A DNA stretch of 64,000 nucleotides from Thalassobacillus sp. CUG 92003 (GCF_013618635.1 NZ_JABLSJ010000002.1:62001-126000); one strand, 5' to 3'. Shown: positions 17,217 through 26,947, counted from the first letter of the stretch. The notes: generated by a model not told the origin, from the sequence alone. Made by a program: numbers and translations.

Positions 17217-18116
17217 TCATATATGTTTGTGGAATGTTTCAAGCCATTCCAGCCACGCTTCATAATCAGAATTAAGATACCATGTGTTAGGCATCGATTC
17301 GTCTGGTTCAGCTCCTTTTCCCCCGACGACAAATTGCAACGTCTGCTTGGTTCGGCTGAGATGGTTGATATAGTCATGCAAGGTGTCCTTCTGACTCTCG
17401 TTTGAAATCGAGAAACAGACCAGGCGTATATCTTGATTAAGAATGATGGTGTCCAATCCATCAAGCGGTGTACTTTGACCAAGGTACAAGACGGGGAATC
17501 CGTTTTCCCGCAAAAATAAGGTGAACAATAAAAGGCCGAGCTGATGGTTTTCGCCAGAAGGACAGAGCGCAAGTACTTTAGGCAGTGTGTAAGAAGTAGG
17601 GAAGACACGAAAAAATTGATTGAAGCGCTGTTCCACGATATGACTGATCATGTGTTCTTGTGCAACTCCTAATGTATCACGTTCCCATTGCTCGCCAACT
17701 TTGTTCATTAGCGGAACAATGATGGCGAAAAAGACCACCCGGTAGTGAAATTGAGTGAAGTATAAGTCCAGTAAGTAAGTGCATCTTTCGGCATCTACCT
17801 GGACGACGGCTTGATAAAGCGATTCAATTTCATTCTCGTAATGCTCTGTTTTCAAAAGCCCCGTGCTGCGGGACTCTGTTAAGGGGGGGCGAGCGCGTTT
17901 CAGCTCATGTAATTGCCTGACGGCTTCGCTGATTTTTACCCCGTGCTCATGCACTTGTTTTTTCAACCATTTTAAATCCTCGACGTTTTGCTCGGTGTAA
18001 AGCCGATGTCCTGAAGGAGAGCGTTCTGGTTCGATTGCTTGGTAGCGTGTTTCCCACGAGCGGATCGTTACTTTGGGCATATCGAGCATTTTAGCTGCTG
18101 CTTTAATATTGTACAT
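17217..18116 (-). CDS. MerR-type B12-dependent photoreceptor regulator (CarH/LitR family)
   Basis: Residues 1-70 form a MerR HTH (YNIKAAAKMLDMPKVTIRSWETRY, then GHRLYTEQNVEDLKWLKK). Residues ~95-165 form the helical cap that covers cobalamin. It contains W144-x9-E154-H155 (WERDTLGVAQEH), the light-sensing Wx9EH motif of CarH. Residues ~178-299 form the B12-binding Rossmann domain with GENHQLG, where His191 would be the lower axial ligand. In the family, adenosylcobalamin-bound tetramers repress DNA in the dark and light breaks them. It is divergent from hemAT across 190 bp; no carotenoid gene is nearby. Identification is strong; light response is inferred from motifs. Confidence 0.88.
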   Translation of the reverse strand: MYNIKAAAKMLDMPKVTIRSWETRYQAIEPERSPSGHRLYTEQNVEDLKWLKKQVHEHGVKISEAVRQLHELKRARPPLTESRSTGLLKTEHYENEIESLYQAVVQVDAERCTYLLDLYFTQFHYRVVFFAIIVPLMNKVGEQWERDTLGVAQEHMISHIVEQRFNQFFRVFPTSYTLPKVLALCPSGENHQLGLLLFTLFLRENGFPVLYLGQSTPLDGLDTIILNQDIRLVCFSISNESQKDTLHDYINHLSRTKQTLQFVVGGKGAEPDESMPNTWYLNSDYEAWLEWLETFHKHI

Positions 18117-18244
18117 GTTACCAGCCCCATCCAGCTTATTTATGCATAGGTTATATAAAAACGATAGGATAATTATACAACTGGAGTTGCATCGCGTAAA
18201 GATGGCCAGCCATTCATCCTCATTAAAACGACATAGATATTTCC

Positions 18245-18272
18245 TTAATTATGCAAGGGGGTGGGTCGATAT
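18245..18272 (+). promoter_or_regulatory. SigD-like promoter candidate for hemAT
   Basis: TTAA, 16 bp, GTCGATAT resembles the motility sigma consensus TAAA-N15-GCCGATAT. It lies 35 bp before the chemoreceptor start. Confidence 0.5.
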
Positions 18273-18297
18273 AAGGAGTGGATTATTAATAAGATAG

Positions 18298-19602
<1,305 letters not shown>

Positions 19603-19610
19603 CGCATAAC

Positions 19611-19644
19611 GAAACCTCCACCGGCTCACGGTGCGAGGTTTTTT
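19611..19644 (+). terminator. Terminator of hemAT
   Basis: AACCTC..ACCG pairs with CGGT..GAGGTT and is followed by T6. Confidence 0.88.
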
Positions 19645-19652
19645 GGTGATGC

Positions 19653-19958
19653 TTATTTTCTCATATTGAAATGGGCGTTGAATTGCCCGCGGCGCAGCTT
19701 ATCACGGACATTGCTGTTTTTCTTCTCATTTAGCATATCCTGTTTAATCTCGTATGTTTGCACGCCTTCTTCCCGTTTGTTTGCTATTTCTAACAACAAC
19801 TCGATATCGGCGAAGGAATATTTTCTCGTCCCACGTTCAGAGCGTTCCGGGAAAATTAAACCACGCTCTTCGTAATAGCGGATCATCCGTACCGACAACC
19901 CTGTTAATTCATTCACAATCCCAATCGTGATTACTTTCTTGTCCTTATAAGAAGACAT
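19653..19958 (-). CDS. tnrA: Nitrogen regulator TnrA (MerR family)
   Basis: The 101-residue protein closely follows TnrA. SYKDKKVITIGIVNELTGLSVRMIRYYEERGLI and the wing RGTRKYSFADIELL make the DNA-binding domain. EGVQTYEIKQDML follows, and the C-terminal tail GQFNAHFNMR is the segment that docks feedback-inhibited glutamine synthetase. TnrA activates or represses nitrogen genes when glutamine is scarce. A perfect TnrA box lies 74-90 bp upstream, as in autoactivated tnrA genes. No glnA is adjacent. GlnR is the main alternative, but its longer C-terminus and the glnRA context are absent. Confidence 0.93.
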   Translation of the reverse strand: MSSYKDKKVITIGIVNELTGLSVRMIRYYEERGLIFPERSERGTRKYSFADIELLLEIANKREEGVQTYEIKQDMLNEKKNSNVRDKLRRGQFNAHFNMRK

Positions 19959-20031
19959 CGTATCCTCCTCTGCCTGCCTTGACCCACCTTTTTACTATTA
20001 TCCTATGTTTTGAGGAAAAGCTCAATTTTTA

Positions 20032-20048
20032 TGTTAGAAAATCTGACA
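20032..20048 (-). promoter_or_regulatory. TnrA/GlnR box
   Basis: TGTTAGAAAATCTGACA fits the consensus TGTNANAWWWTNTNACA at every defined position. It lies upstream of tnrA and implies autoregulation. Confidence 0.9.
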
Positions 20049-20091
20049 ATAAAATAAAAGGTGAGAAACCACCCTGAATGGAGGTTTCTCA
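20049..20091 (-). terminator. Terminator of the FbpA-like gene
   Basis: On the minus strand TGAGAAACC pairs with GGTTTCTCA, followed by TTTTATTTTATT. The T tract touches the TnrA box. Confidence 0.85.
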
Positions 20092-20095
20092 TCTG

Positions 20096-20251
20096 TTAAG
20101 CTTTCGGGAGACGCTGGACCATCATTTCCAGTTCGCTGACGGTCAAGTTGTAAGGCTCACAATCTTCAGCGTTAAAGACACCAGCATCGATCAGTTTATT
20201 AATGTAGTATTGTTTCATTATCTCTATAGCTTGACGTAATTGATTGGCCAT
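20096..20251 (-). CDS. FbpA-like small protein (Fur-regulated basic protein family)
   Basis: The real product is 51 residues starting MANQLRQAIEIMKQYYINKLIDAGVF. The frame runs further upstream, but TGGAGGTG sits 7 nt before the ATG at 20251. The sequence follows the Fbp family pattern (NQLRxAIExxxxxxIxKLxxxGxx...YxLTxSELExM). Fbp proteins are small iron-sparing helper proteins in Bacillus; this copy is acidic to neutral rather than basic. I see no clear Fur box. A second family member lies at 41857. Confidence 0.82.
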   Translation of the reverse strand: MANQLRQAIEIMKQYYINKLIDAGVFNAEDCEPYNLTVSELEMMVQRLPKA

Positions 20252-20445
20252 CTTTAAGCACCTCCATAGATTAGTATTTCCTATCTTATGCTGACAGCAA
20301 GCAGGAGTATGGGCGCCAAAAGCATCAAAACACACCTGGCCGTTAACTGCTATAATTTGTTAATTTAAGCTTAGAGCATTAGAACGAGGTTGTCAGCAAA
20401 CATGTTAGAAAATATCACATACTTTTTATGCTGATGCATCGCAAT

Positions 20446-20461
20446 TGTTTCACGTGAAACA
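20446..20461. other. parS: parS centromere site (perfect 16-bp palindrome)
   Basis: TGTTTCACGTGAAACA is identical to the copy at 3892. It is intergenic, just below the DoxX gene stop. Confidence 0.93.
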
Positions 20462-20468
20462 TTACGTT

Positions 20469-20828
20469 TTACTTTGCGTGTGCGGTGTGGTGATAAAGGA
20501 TAAATAGAAGCGTAATCATGGCAATATCTAACCTGGCATTAAAAAAGGCGGAAATCAGTCCGGTATGAAGGGTAGGAACTTTCGTTAGTAGGATGGCGGC
20601 GATCATGATCCCCATTAATAGAATGATAGTTTTCCTTACATACTTATTAAGCAATAGAAAAATGCCGCACACAATTTCTGTAATAGCCAAGGCATACATC
20701 AGATTCACAGGATAAGGAATGCCCAAATTGATGAAAAAGTTGATCAAATCATTACTTGTCAGTTTCATAACACCAGACACAATAAAAATGAAGGCAACTA
20801 AACAGCGAATGGTTTTCATAGTGTTCAT
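20469..20828 (-). CDS. DoxX-family membrane protein
   Basis: The 119-residue protein has four transmembrane helices. CLVAFIFIVSGVMKLTS at the N-terminus and YALAITEIVCGIFLLLNKY in helix two to three are typical DoxX features. AGGAGG lies 7 nt before the ATG. Family members accompany redox enzymes or thiol stress systems, but no partner is adjacent here, so the role is open. Confidence 0.85.
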   Translation of the reverse strand: MNTMKTIRCLVAFIFIVSGVMKLTSNDLINFFINLGIPYPVNLMYALAITEIVCGIFLLLNKYVRKTIILLMGIMIAAILLTKVPTLHTGLISAFFNARLDIAMITLLFILYHHTAHAK

Positions 20829-20965
20829 GACTTGTCCTCCTTTAATGGAATTATATGCTGGAGGTACGTGTTGACATGACTGAAGCGGTCATAAAAGAGG
20901 AAGCGGAAGGGGGACCAGCTAATATATTGATCGATGCGGGAAATCGGAATCGTGGTAATGCTATT

Positions 20966-21454
20966 TATAGTCGGCTCGTGCTCATTTACCGTCGGATCAT
21001 CTAGCTTTGTCGTCGGTCAGTGAGCAAATAACGTCGTTACGCAATTTATCATCGCACCGCGATCATTTATCGTCGGATCTCTGGCGCTTGTCGTGGTTCA
21101 GCGAGCAAATATCATCGTTACGCAATTTATCATCGCCTCGCGCTTAATTATCGTCGGATCTCTGGCGCTTATCGTCGTTCCGTGAGCAAATATCGTTGTT
21201 ACGCTGTTTATCATCGCACCACGCTCATTTATCGTCGGATCGCAGGCGCTTGTCGTCGTTCCGCGAGCAGATATCATCGTTACGCAATTTATCATCGGAA
21301 CGCGCTTAATTATCGTCGGACCTCTGGCGTTTATCGTCGTTCCGCGAGTAAATAACGTCGTTACGCAATTTATCATCGCCTCGCGCTTAATTATTGTCGG
21401 ACCTCTGGCACTTATCATCGGGGCGCTTATCAATATCGTCACTCCGCAACTTTT
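20966..21454. repeat. Phased array A: 24 cores in six 81-bp super-repeats
   Basis: The core TATCRTCG (variants TGTCGTCG, TAACGTCG) starts at 20966, 20987, 21008, 21029 and then every 81 bp in the same 21-21-21-18 spacing, ending with the core at 21434. Each of the four positions in the super-repeat has its own flank: GGATCTCTGG, GTTCCGCGAG, GTTACGCAAT and GCCTCGCGCTTA. The array lies in the divergent spacer between the DoxX and NERD genes. Because all spacings are multiples of three, long spurious frames are open. Confidence 0.93.
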
Positions 21455-21516
21455 TGCCGTATTAAAGGAAATCACAGAAGAGTAGAGAATATGTAAAGAA
21501 CGAAAGGAGGACACGC

Positions 21517-22458
21517 ATGATTATCAAGCAACGCCAATTCCCTCACCAGCTCCGTCAGCTTGAAGCGCTGCACAGGAGGCTGCCCTCGCATCATCCCAAG
21601 CTTAACCTGATATCTGAAGCTGCCGCACGTAAATGGTCAGGCTACCAAGGTGAAACGTCACTGGATTTCCACTTGGATTTTCTCCCACCCGATCAATACC
21701 TCATATTAAAAGGTCTCCGATTATTTGACGGAAAGCATTTCTTTCAACTGGATACCGTCCTTGTCTCCAGGTCGTTCCTGGTCATATTAGAAGTGAAAAA
21801 TATATCTGGATACTTGACGTTGGATAGAGATATCCACCAGCTGACCCGCCAGACCGAAGGCTTTGCTGACCCCGTCATCCAAATTGATCGCCAGCAGCAA
21901 CAACTCAAACAATGGGTGGCAGAAACGTGTGAAATTTCCCTTCCTGTAGAGTCATTCGTTCTCTTCACTCATCCCAAAGTGACGCTTGGTTTCACGCATG
22001 ACAGAATACTGAAAAGTGAAGGTGTGGCATATCGATTAAAAAACCTGATGTCCCGCTATTCTCGGCCGATAATTTCCACCAAGCAAATGGAGAAGATCGC
22101 CAGAAAGATGGCTGCTCACCATTCCGATTTACAACAAGATATTTTGCTGCAGTACGAAATCCAGGCTGGCGATCTGGTAACAGGTGTATACTGTGAGAAT
22201 TGCGCTCAAAACGTCCGTTGGTACAAAAAGCGCTGGCACTGTCAGGCTTGCGGCACCAGAAGGTTGACCAGCCATCATCAAGCATTGCAAGATTATGCTC
22301 TTCTCATCAGTCCAACCATATCAAATCGAGAAGCGAGGTCCTTTTTAAGAGTGGAATGTGCGCAAATTGTAAAACGTCTGCTCATTAATTTAGGCGGAAA
22401 CAAGCTAGGCGCGAATAAAAACCGAACGTACGAGATCCCCATAACAAAATGCCGCTAA
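21517..22458 (+). CDS. NERD-domain nuclease-like protein with zinc ribbon
   Basis: The NERD (nuclease-related) domain spans about residues 40-150. GETSLDFHLDFLPPDQYLIL, then FFQLDTVLVSRSFLVILEVKN supplies the Glu, Asp and Glu-x-Lys core of a restriction-like fold. Residues 226-246 hold a zinc ribbon (CENC...CQAC). The C-terminal ~70 residues may bind DNA. AAAGGAGG lies 7 nt before the ATG. NERD proteins are proposed DNA-processing enzymes, but substrates are largely unknown. The gene is bracketed 63 bp upstream and 45 bp downstream by the two phased repeat arrays, its most striking context. Confidence 0.88.
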   Translation: MIIKQRQFPHQLRQLEALHRRLPSHHPKLNLISEAAARKWSGYQGETSLDFHLDFLPPDQYLILKGLRLFDGKHFFQLDTVLVSRSFLVILEVKNISGYLTLDRDIHQLTRQTEGFADPVIQIDRQQQQLKQWVAETCEISLPVESFVLFTHPKVTLGFTHDRILKSEGVAYRLKNLMSRYSRPIISTKQMEKIARKMAAHHSDLQQDILLQYEIQAGDLVTGVYCENCAQNVRWYKKRWHCQACGTRRLTSHHQALQDYALLISPTISNREARSFLRVECAQIVKRLLINLGGNKLGANKNRTYEIPITKCR

Positions 22459-22475
22459 TGCAGCGGCATTTTTTA
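22446..22475 (+). terminator. Terminator of the NERD gene
   Basis: AAAATGCCGCT pairs with AGCGGCATTTT, followed by further T residues. The stem includes the stop codon. Confidence 0.9.
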
Positions 22476-22502
22476 CTATTTTGCGTTTTATTTCCTTGCT
22501 CC

Positions 22503-22990
22503 GCGAAATATCGTCGGACCACATTCAAATATCGTCGTCCGCGCTGAATTTATCGTCACTCCGTTAGGGAATATCATCACTTCGCGAAATATCGTCGGCA
22601 CGCGCCCAAATATCGTCGTACGCCCTGAATTTATCGTCGCTCCGCCCGCCGATATCATCACTTCGCAAAATATCGTCGGCCCGCGGCCAAATGTCGTCGT
22701 TCCTGCTCAGTTTATCGTCACTCCGCCCGCCAATATCATCATTCCGCACAATATCATCGGACCGCATTCAAATATCGTCGTCCGCACTGAATTTATCGTC
22801 GCTCCGCCCACCAATATCATCACTTCGCGAAATATCGTCGGATCGCATCCAAATATCGTCGTCCGCACTGAATTTATCGTCGCTCCGCCCGCCAATATCA
22901 TCGCTCCGCAAAATATCGTCGGCCCGCGCCCAAATATCGTCGCCCGCCCTCAATTTATCATCACTCCGCCAATCAATTTCATCACTTACT
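22503..22990. repeat. Phased array B: 24 cores in six 81-bp super-repeats
   Basis: Cores TATCGTCG/TATCRTCA start at 22509, 22530, 22551, 22572 and then every 81 bp in 21-21-21-18 spacing, ending at 22977 (TTTC). The flanks differ from array A (for example GACCGCATTCAAA, CCGCACTGAA, CTCCGCCCGCC, CTTCGCRA), but the core, number of units and spacing are the same. It lies between the convergent NERD and ATPase genes and overlaps the ATPase stop region. Confidence 0.93.
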
Positions 22991-24079
22991 AACGTCTGCA
23001 AGCTCGCTCTGGGCTGTGAGTTCGGAGGTGATCTCATCATAGAGGACATCGACTTTAGCGAGATCAAGTGCTTCTTTGTAGTAGTGCTCAAGTTTTTCTT
23101 TCAATTGTTTTGCATCGTTCAAATGCTTGATGCCTTGTTTCATGTAGGATTTATAGCTTTTGTTGAGGAGGGCAATTTCGTTTGCGTATTTTTGGTCGGT
23201 TCTTGGCCGTACTGCTTTTTTGTAGAGGTCAAAAATTTCATCGCCGTCGCGGTCCGGGAAGTATTCATGGGGATCGGTGCTGTCGAATACGCAGAACTCT
23301 AATGATCGCACGATTACCATATCGATGCTTTCTGGGTCGAAGCCGCAGTGGTAGATTTCTGTGTCGTAGCCGAGTTCTTCTGCTGAGGCGGCAATTTTTT
23401 TGAGGAGGGTTGATTTTCCGGTGCCGGCTCGCCCTTTAATGAAATAGCGTTTCTTCAGTCCTTCAGTTAAGTTGGGGATATAATCGATGACGCCGTCGGG
23501 TGTGGATGCGCCGAAAAAGCGGTGTTTGGTAATGGCGGTTTCTCCGGAGGGGTGAATGTGATCGAATAGGGTGGAGTTCAGCTCGTCTGTTGCCTGGTTG
23601 GCTTTATCGAAGTACATGTTGTTAATATAGATGTCTTCGAGATGGTCGTGGAGTTCCAGTCCTGTTTTAAAGGCAGTGTGAGCGGATTCGAATGTTTCTG
23701 TTATGTGTTTTTTCAGTTTTTTTAGGGGGGCGTCTTGTGTATTGACATGATCAAAAACTTCATCGGTGTTCATGTAATGGACCGTGGCTCCGTCGATGGT
23801 GAAGTCTTCATAGTCCCCGCCGAAGATGCCGACTTTAAGCTCGGGAAAGATCAGGCCTTCGATATAGTGGGGATCGCTGGAACAGTGAATGTATTCGAGG
23901 GCGTAGTTTTTCTTGCTCCATACATCAGCTAATTTCTGAAGCAGGGTTGATTTAACGGACTGGACGGTCCCTTCCATGATGATGATATACTCCATCCCTT
24001 GGAAATTGGAATCGTATAATGGAAAAAAACCTTTCGCTGTATGATCGCCGGCAAAATAGTGAATAGCCTTACTCGTCAT
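22982..24079 (-). CDS. PRK06851-family duplicated P-loop ATPase
   Basis: The 365-residue protein is an internal duplication. Residues ~30-80 (IIIMEGTVQSVKSTLLQKL...YIHCSSDPHYIEGLIFPEL) parallel ~211-265 (YFIKGRAGTGKSTLLKKI...IYHCGFDPESIDMVIV). Only the second half has an intact Walker A (GRAGTGKST, 216-224). The first reads GTVQSVKST, with Val at the glycine before Lys, so it probably does not bind nucleotide normally. The family is widespread in Firmicutes and its function is unknown. The gene is convergent with the NERD gene and its 3' end touches array B. Confidence 0.82.
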   Translation of the reverse strand: MTSKAIHYFAGDHTAKGFFPLYDSNFQGMEYIIIMEGTVQSVKSTLLQKLADVWSKKNYALEYIHCSSDPHYIEGLIFPELKVGIFGGDYEDFTIDGATVHYMNTDEVFDHVNTQDAPLKKLKKHITETFESAHTAFKTGLELHDHLEDIYINNMYFDKANQATDELNSTLFDHIHPSGETAITKHRFFGASTPDGVIDYIPNLTEGLKKRYFIKGRAGTGKSTLLKKIAASAEELGYDTEIYHCGFDPESIDMVIVRSLEFCVFDSTDPHEYFPDRDGDEIFDLYKKAVRPRTDQKYANEIALLNKSYKSYMKQGIKHLNDAKQLKEKLEHYYKEALDLAKVDVLYDEITSELTAQSELADVSK

Positions 24080-24220
24080 AACTCCACGCTCCTTTGAAAA
24101 ATACCATTTGTACTTATATTATGCAGAAAATCGGTATGGGTGAATGACTTATGTTCAATTGGAAGCTTGTGCGTTCGTCGTTTATAATGAGAGGTAGGTT
24201 TATTCGAGGAGGGTGCGAAG

Positions 24221-25570
24221 ATGAAAAGAAACATTGCGTTACATAAAGATGATTTTATTAAAGAGCTTCAGGAGTTTTTGAAAATTCCTAGTATATCGGC
24301 TTTGGCAGACCATCAGTCTGATGTGCAGGCAGGTGCGGAATGGGTGAAAGAAGCACTTGAAGAGGTTGGCATGGAACATGTGGAAGTCATTCCTACCGAT
24401 GAGCATCCAATTGTCTATGGGGATTGGCTTCACGCTAAGGGAAAGCCGACTGTGCTCGTTTATGGTCATTATGATGTCCAGCCGGCTGATCCGTTGGAGT
24501 TGTGGGAGACGCCGCCATTTGAGCCGACAGTCAGAGATGACAAATTATTTGCGCGAGGGGCTACAGATGATAAGGGTCAACTTTTCATTCACATCAAGGC
24601 GGTTCAGATGCTGATGGCCGAATACGGAGAGCTTCCCGTCAATGTGAAGTTCTGCATTGAAGGAGAGGAAGAAATTGCGAGCCCTCATCTTGGGCCCTTT
24701 ATTGAAGCAAATGGGGAGAAGCTTGCTGCTGATGCTGTCGTGATTTCGGATACGTCGTTTATTGAAAAAGGCCAGCCGGCGATTTGTACTTCTCTACGCG
24801 GGGCGTTGGCTTTGGAAGTTGGCGTTAAGACAGCTGATGCTGATTTACATTCTGGTCTTTACGGAGGCGGTGTCCCGAATGCTATTCATGCACTTGTTCA
24901 CATGCTTGATTCGTTTCATGATGAACAGGGCCGCATTACGGTAGATGGGTTTTATGAAGGCGTTCCGGAGCTTACGGAAAGCTTGAAACACGAGGTGGCA
25001 GCCATTCCTTTCGATGAAGCCAAAACAAAGCAGGAGCTTGGGCTGACGGCTTTACATGGGGAGGAAGGTTTTACATTTAAGGAACAAACCGGCGTGCGAC
25101 CGACGCTTGAGATCAATGGTGTTACAGGTGGATTCCAGGGAGAAGGCATTAAAACGATCGTCCCGAGTGAAGCGCGTGCGAAGATCAGCTGCCGGCTCGT
25201 CGGTGATCAGGATCCAGGCCATATTTATCAATTGATTGACGCGCATCTTGAGGAACATAAGCCTGTTGGAGCTACGACGACATTGAACCAGTTGATCCAG
25301 GCGAAGCCGGTTTCCTTGGACTCGGAAGATCCGATGATTCAGCGCGCTGCTGATGCTTATGAACGTGTGTATGGCGTTCGTCCGTTGTTTCCGAAAGAAG
25401 GCGGATCGATTCCGATTGTGGAGGATTTCACACGGGTTCTTCAGGCGCCGGTTGTGCTCATGGGCTTTGGACTCCCTTCAGAAAATTTACATGCGCCTAA
25501 TGAACATTTTCACTTGGATAACTTTACTCAAGGGATTGAAACGGTCTGCGATTATTTGAGATCGCTTTAA
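24221..25570 (+). CDS. M20-family dipeptidase
   Basis: The 449-residue metallopeptidase has the first ligand motif GHYDVQP (His83, Asp85), the bridging ARGATDDKG (Asp116), the catalytic/metal EGEEEIASP (Glu149-150), a VISDTSF ligand near residue 180 and a C-terminal APNEHFHL histidine. Residues ~205-320 form the dimerisation lid. The motif set and length fit M20 dipeptidases (PepV or carnosinase-like group) rather than DapE. It is cytoplasmic and digests dipeptides for amino-acid recycling. GAGGAGGGTGCG precedes the ATG. Confidence 0.88.
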   Translation: MKRNIALHKDDFIKELQEFLKIPSISALADHQSDVQAGAEWVKEALEEVGMEHVEVIPTDEHPIVYGDWLHAKGKPTVLVYGHYDVQPADPLELWETPPFEPTVRDDKLFARGATDDKGQLFIHIKAVQMLMAEYGELPVNVKFCIEGEEEIASPHLGPFIEANGEKLAADAVVISDTSFIEKGQPAICTSLRGALALEVGVKTADADLHSGLYGGGVPNAIHALVHMLDSFHDEQGRITVDGFYEGVPELTESLKHEVAAIPFDEAKTKQELGLTALHGEEGFTFKEQTGVRPTLEINGVTGGFQGEGIKTIVPSEARAKISCRLVGDQDPGHIYQLIDAHLEEHKPVGATTTLNQLIQAKPVSLDSEDPMIQRAADAYERVYGVRPLFPKEGGSIPIVEDFTRVLQAPVVLMGFGLPSENLHAPNEHFHLDNFTQGIETVCDYLRSL

Positions 25571-25659
25571 GGCTCAAAGCCCTTAGAAAGTTGTTCTGAA
25601 AAAAGGATTCAGCTCGTACATGTAGTATAGACGTAGTGGATGAGAGTGGAGGTGGGGGA

Positions 25660-26943
25660 GTGAAGAAGCGGTTTGCAGTCTGGACGTTGGGTCTCTATGC
25701 GGTTTATGTCCTGTTCATGGGGCTGTATTTATTTTGGTGGGCGGATTTCGGCGTTCCGTCAGACTATCAAGGATCGGGTGCGGATCCTGCGACGTTCATG
25801 ACGGATCGGCAGCTGGAGCTGAGTCAGGAATATTCGCGGTACAAGCAATTTCTTTCCTTTGTCGGCCTGCCTCTGGAATGGATGATTTACCTCGGCGTAT
25901 TATTTTTCGGGGTATCGAAACTGTTTTCCAATTTTAGCGAACGGGTCTCACGGTTTTCAGCTGTGAAAATCCCCGTTTTTGTGCTGTTATTGTCAGCACT
26001 CACATGGTTCTTGACGTTCCCGATTCACTATATCAATCGCTGGCTGTCTGTTAAATACGGAATCTCAACGCAAAGTTTTTCCGGCTGGATGCGGGATGAT
26101 TTGATCAGCTTTTGGATCAATGTCGGTTTGACAGCAGTACTTATGACCGTTCTGTATCTGTTGATGAAACGGGCAACGAAGCGCTGGTGGTTGTATGCCT
26201 GGCTGTTGTTTGTGCCGTATATGGCGTTCATGATGTACATACAGCCTGTATTTATTGACCCGTTATATAATGACTTTTCGCCTTTAAGCGATCCTGATTT
26301 GGAAAATAAGATATTAACGATGGCTGAGCAAGCGGATATTCCAGCCGAACGTGTCTATGAAGTGAATATGTCTGAGGAAACGAATGCGATGAACGCTTAT
26401 GTGAATGGGATCGGCTCCAATTTGAGGATCGTCTTGTGGGATACCACGTTAAATCGGTTAGGTGAGAATGAAATTTTATTCATCATGGCCCATGAGATCG
26501 GGCATTATGTCATGCACCATTTATATTTCATGCTCGCCGGTTCGATTGCCCTCGGTTTAGTAGGGCTGTATCTCGTTTACCGTCTGCTTCATCTTTCGGT
26601 TCGGAAATGGGGCACGCAATGGGGCGTGACCGATGTCTCGGATATCGCCTCACTGCCCGCGCTGCTGCTGATTTTTTCACTTCTGTCCTTTGCAGCCAGC
26701 CCCGTGGAATTAGCGGTTTCCCGGGGGGCCGAAAAGGATGCTGATCAGTATGCATTGGAAATGACGAGCGACTATGATGCAGCGGTCGGATCGTTCCAAC
26801 AACTGACCGTCAATGGCTTGAGTGATGTGAATCCGCCCGCGCTGGTAAAATGGCTGAATTATGGTCATCCGACTATGATGGAGCGCATTTCAATGATTGA
26901 AGATTACCAACAAGTCGATAAGAAGACATCGCCTGATAAATAA
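25660..26943 (+). CDS. M48-family membrane metalloprotease (Ste24-like)
   Basis: The protein has seven or so transmembrane helices and the zinc motif HEIGH (about residues 278-282), completed by Glu in SRGAEKDADQYA, about 90 residues on. NAYVNGIGSNLRIVLWDTTLNRL before the motif matches CAAX-protease-1/Ste24 proteins. The frame starts at 25636, but GGAGGTGGGGGA directly precedes the GTG at 25660, the preferred start. It probably clears misfolded membrane proteins or processes exported peptides. It is 89 nt after the dipeptidase and may share transcription. Confidence 0.88.
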   Translation: MKKRFAVWTLGLYAVYVLFMGLYLFWWADFGVPSDYQGSGADPATFMTDRQLELSQEYSRYKQFLSFVGLPLEWMIYLGVLFFGVSKLFSNFSERVSRFSAVKIPVFVLLLSALTWFLTFPIHYINRWLSVKYGISTQSFSGWMRDDLISFWINVGLTAVLMTVLYLLMKRATKRWWLYAWLLFVPYMAFMMYIQPVFIDPLYNDFSPLSDPDLENKILTMAEQADIPAERVYEVNMSEETNAMNAYVNGIGSNLRIVLWDTTLNRLGENEILFIMAHEIGHYVMHHLYFMLAGSIALGLVGLYLVYRLLHLSVRKWGTQWGVTDVSDIASLPALLLIFSLLSFAASPVELAVSRGAEKDADQYALEMTSDYDAAVGSFQQLTVNGLSDVNPPALVKWLNYGHPTMMERISMIEDYQQVDKKTSPDK

Positions 26944-26947
26944 AGCG

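Noticed and set aside
21098-21514. 138-residue minus-strand frame across array A
   Set aside because: It consists of the repeat translated with a 27-residue period, has no ribosome site, and exists because all spacings are multiples of three.
20966-22990. CRISPR arrays
   Set aside because: Units of 18-21 bp with an 8-bp core and recurring flanks have no unique spacers of CRISPR length, and no cas gene is nearby.
22691-23302. 203-residue plus-strand frame across array B and the ATPase 3' end
   Set aside because: It lies over the repeats and antisense to a better-supported gene, with low-complexity Ser/Leu content and no start signal.
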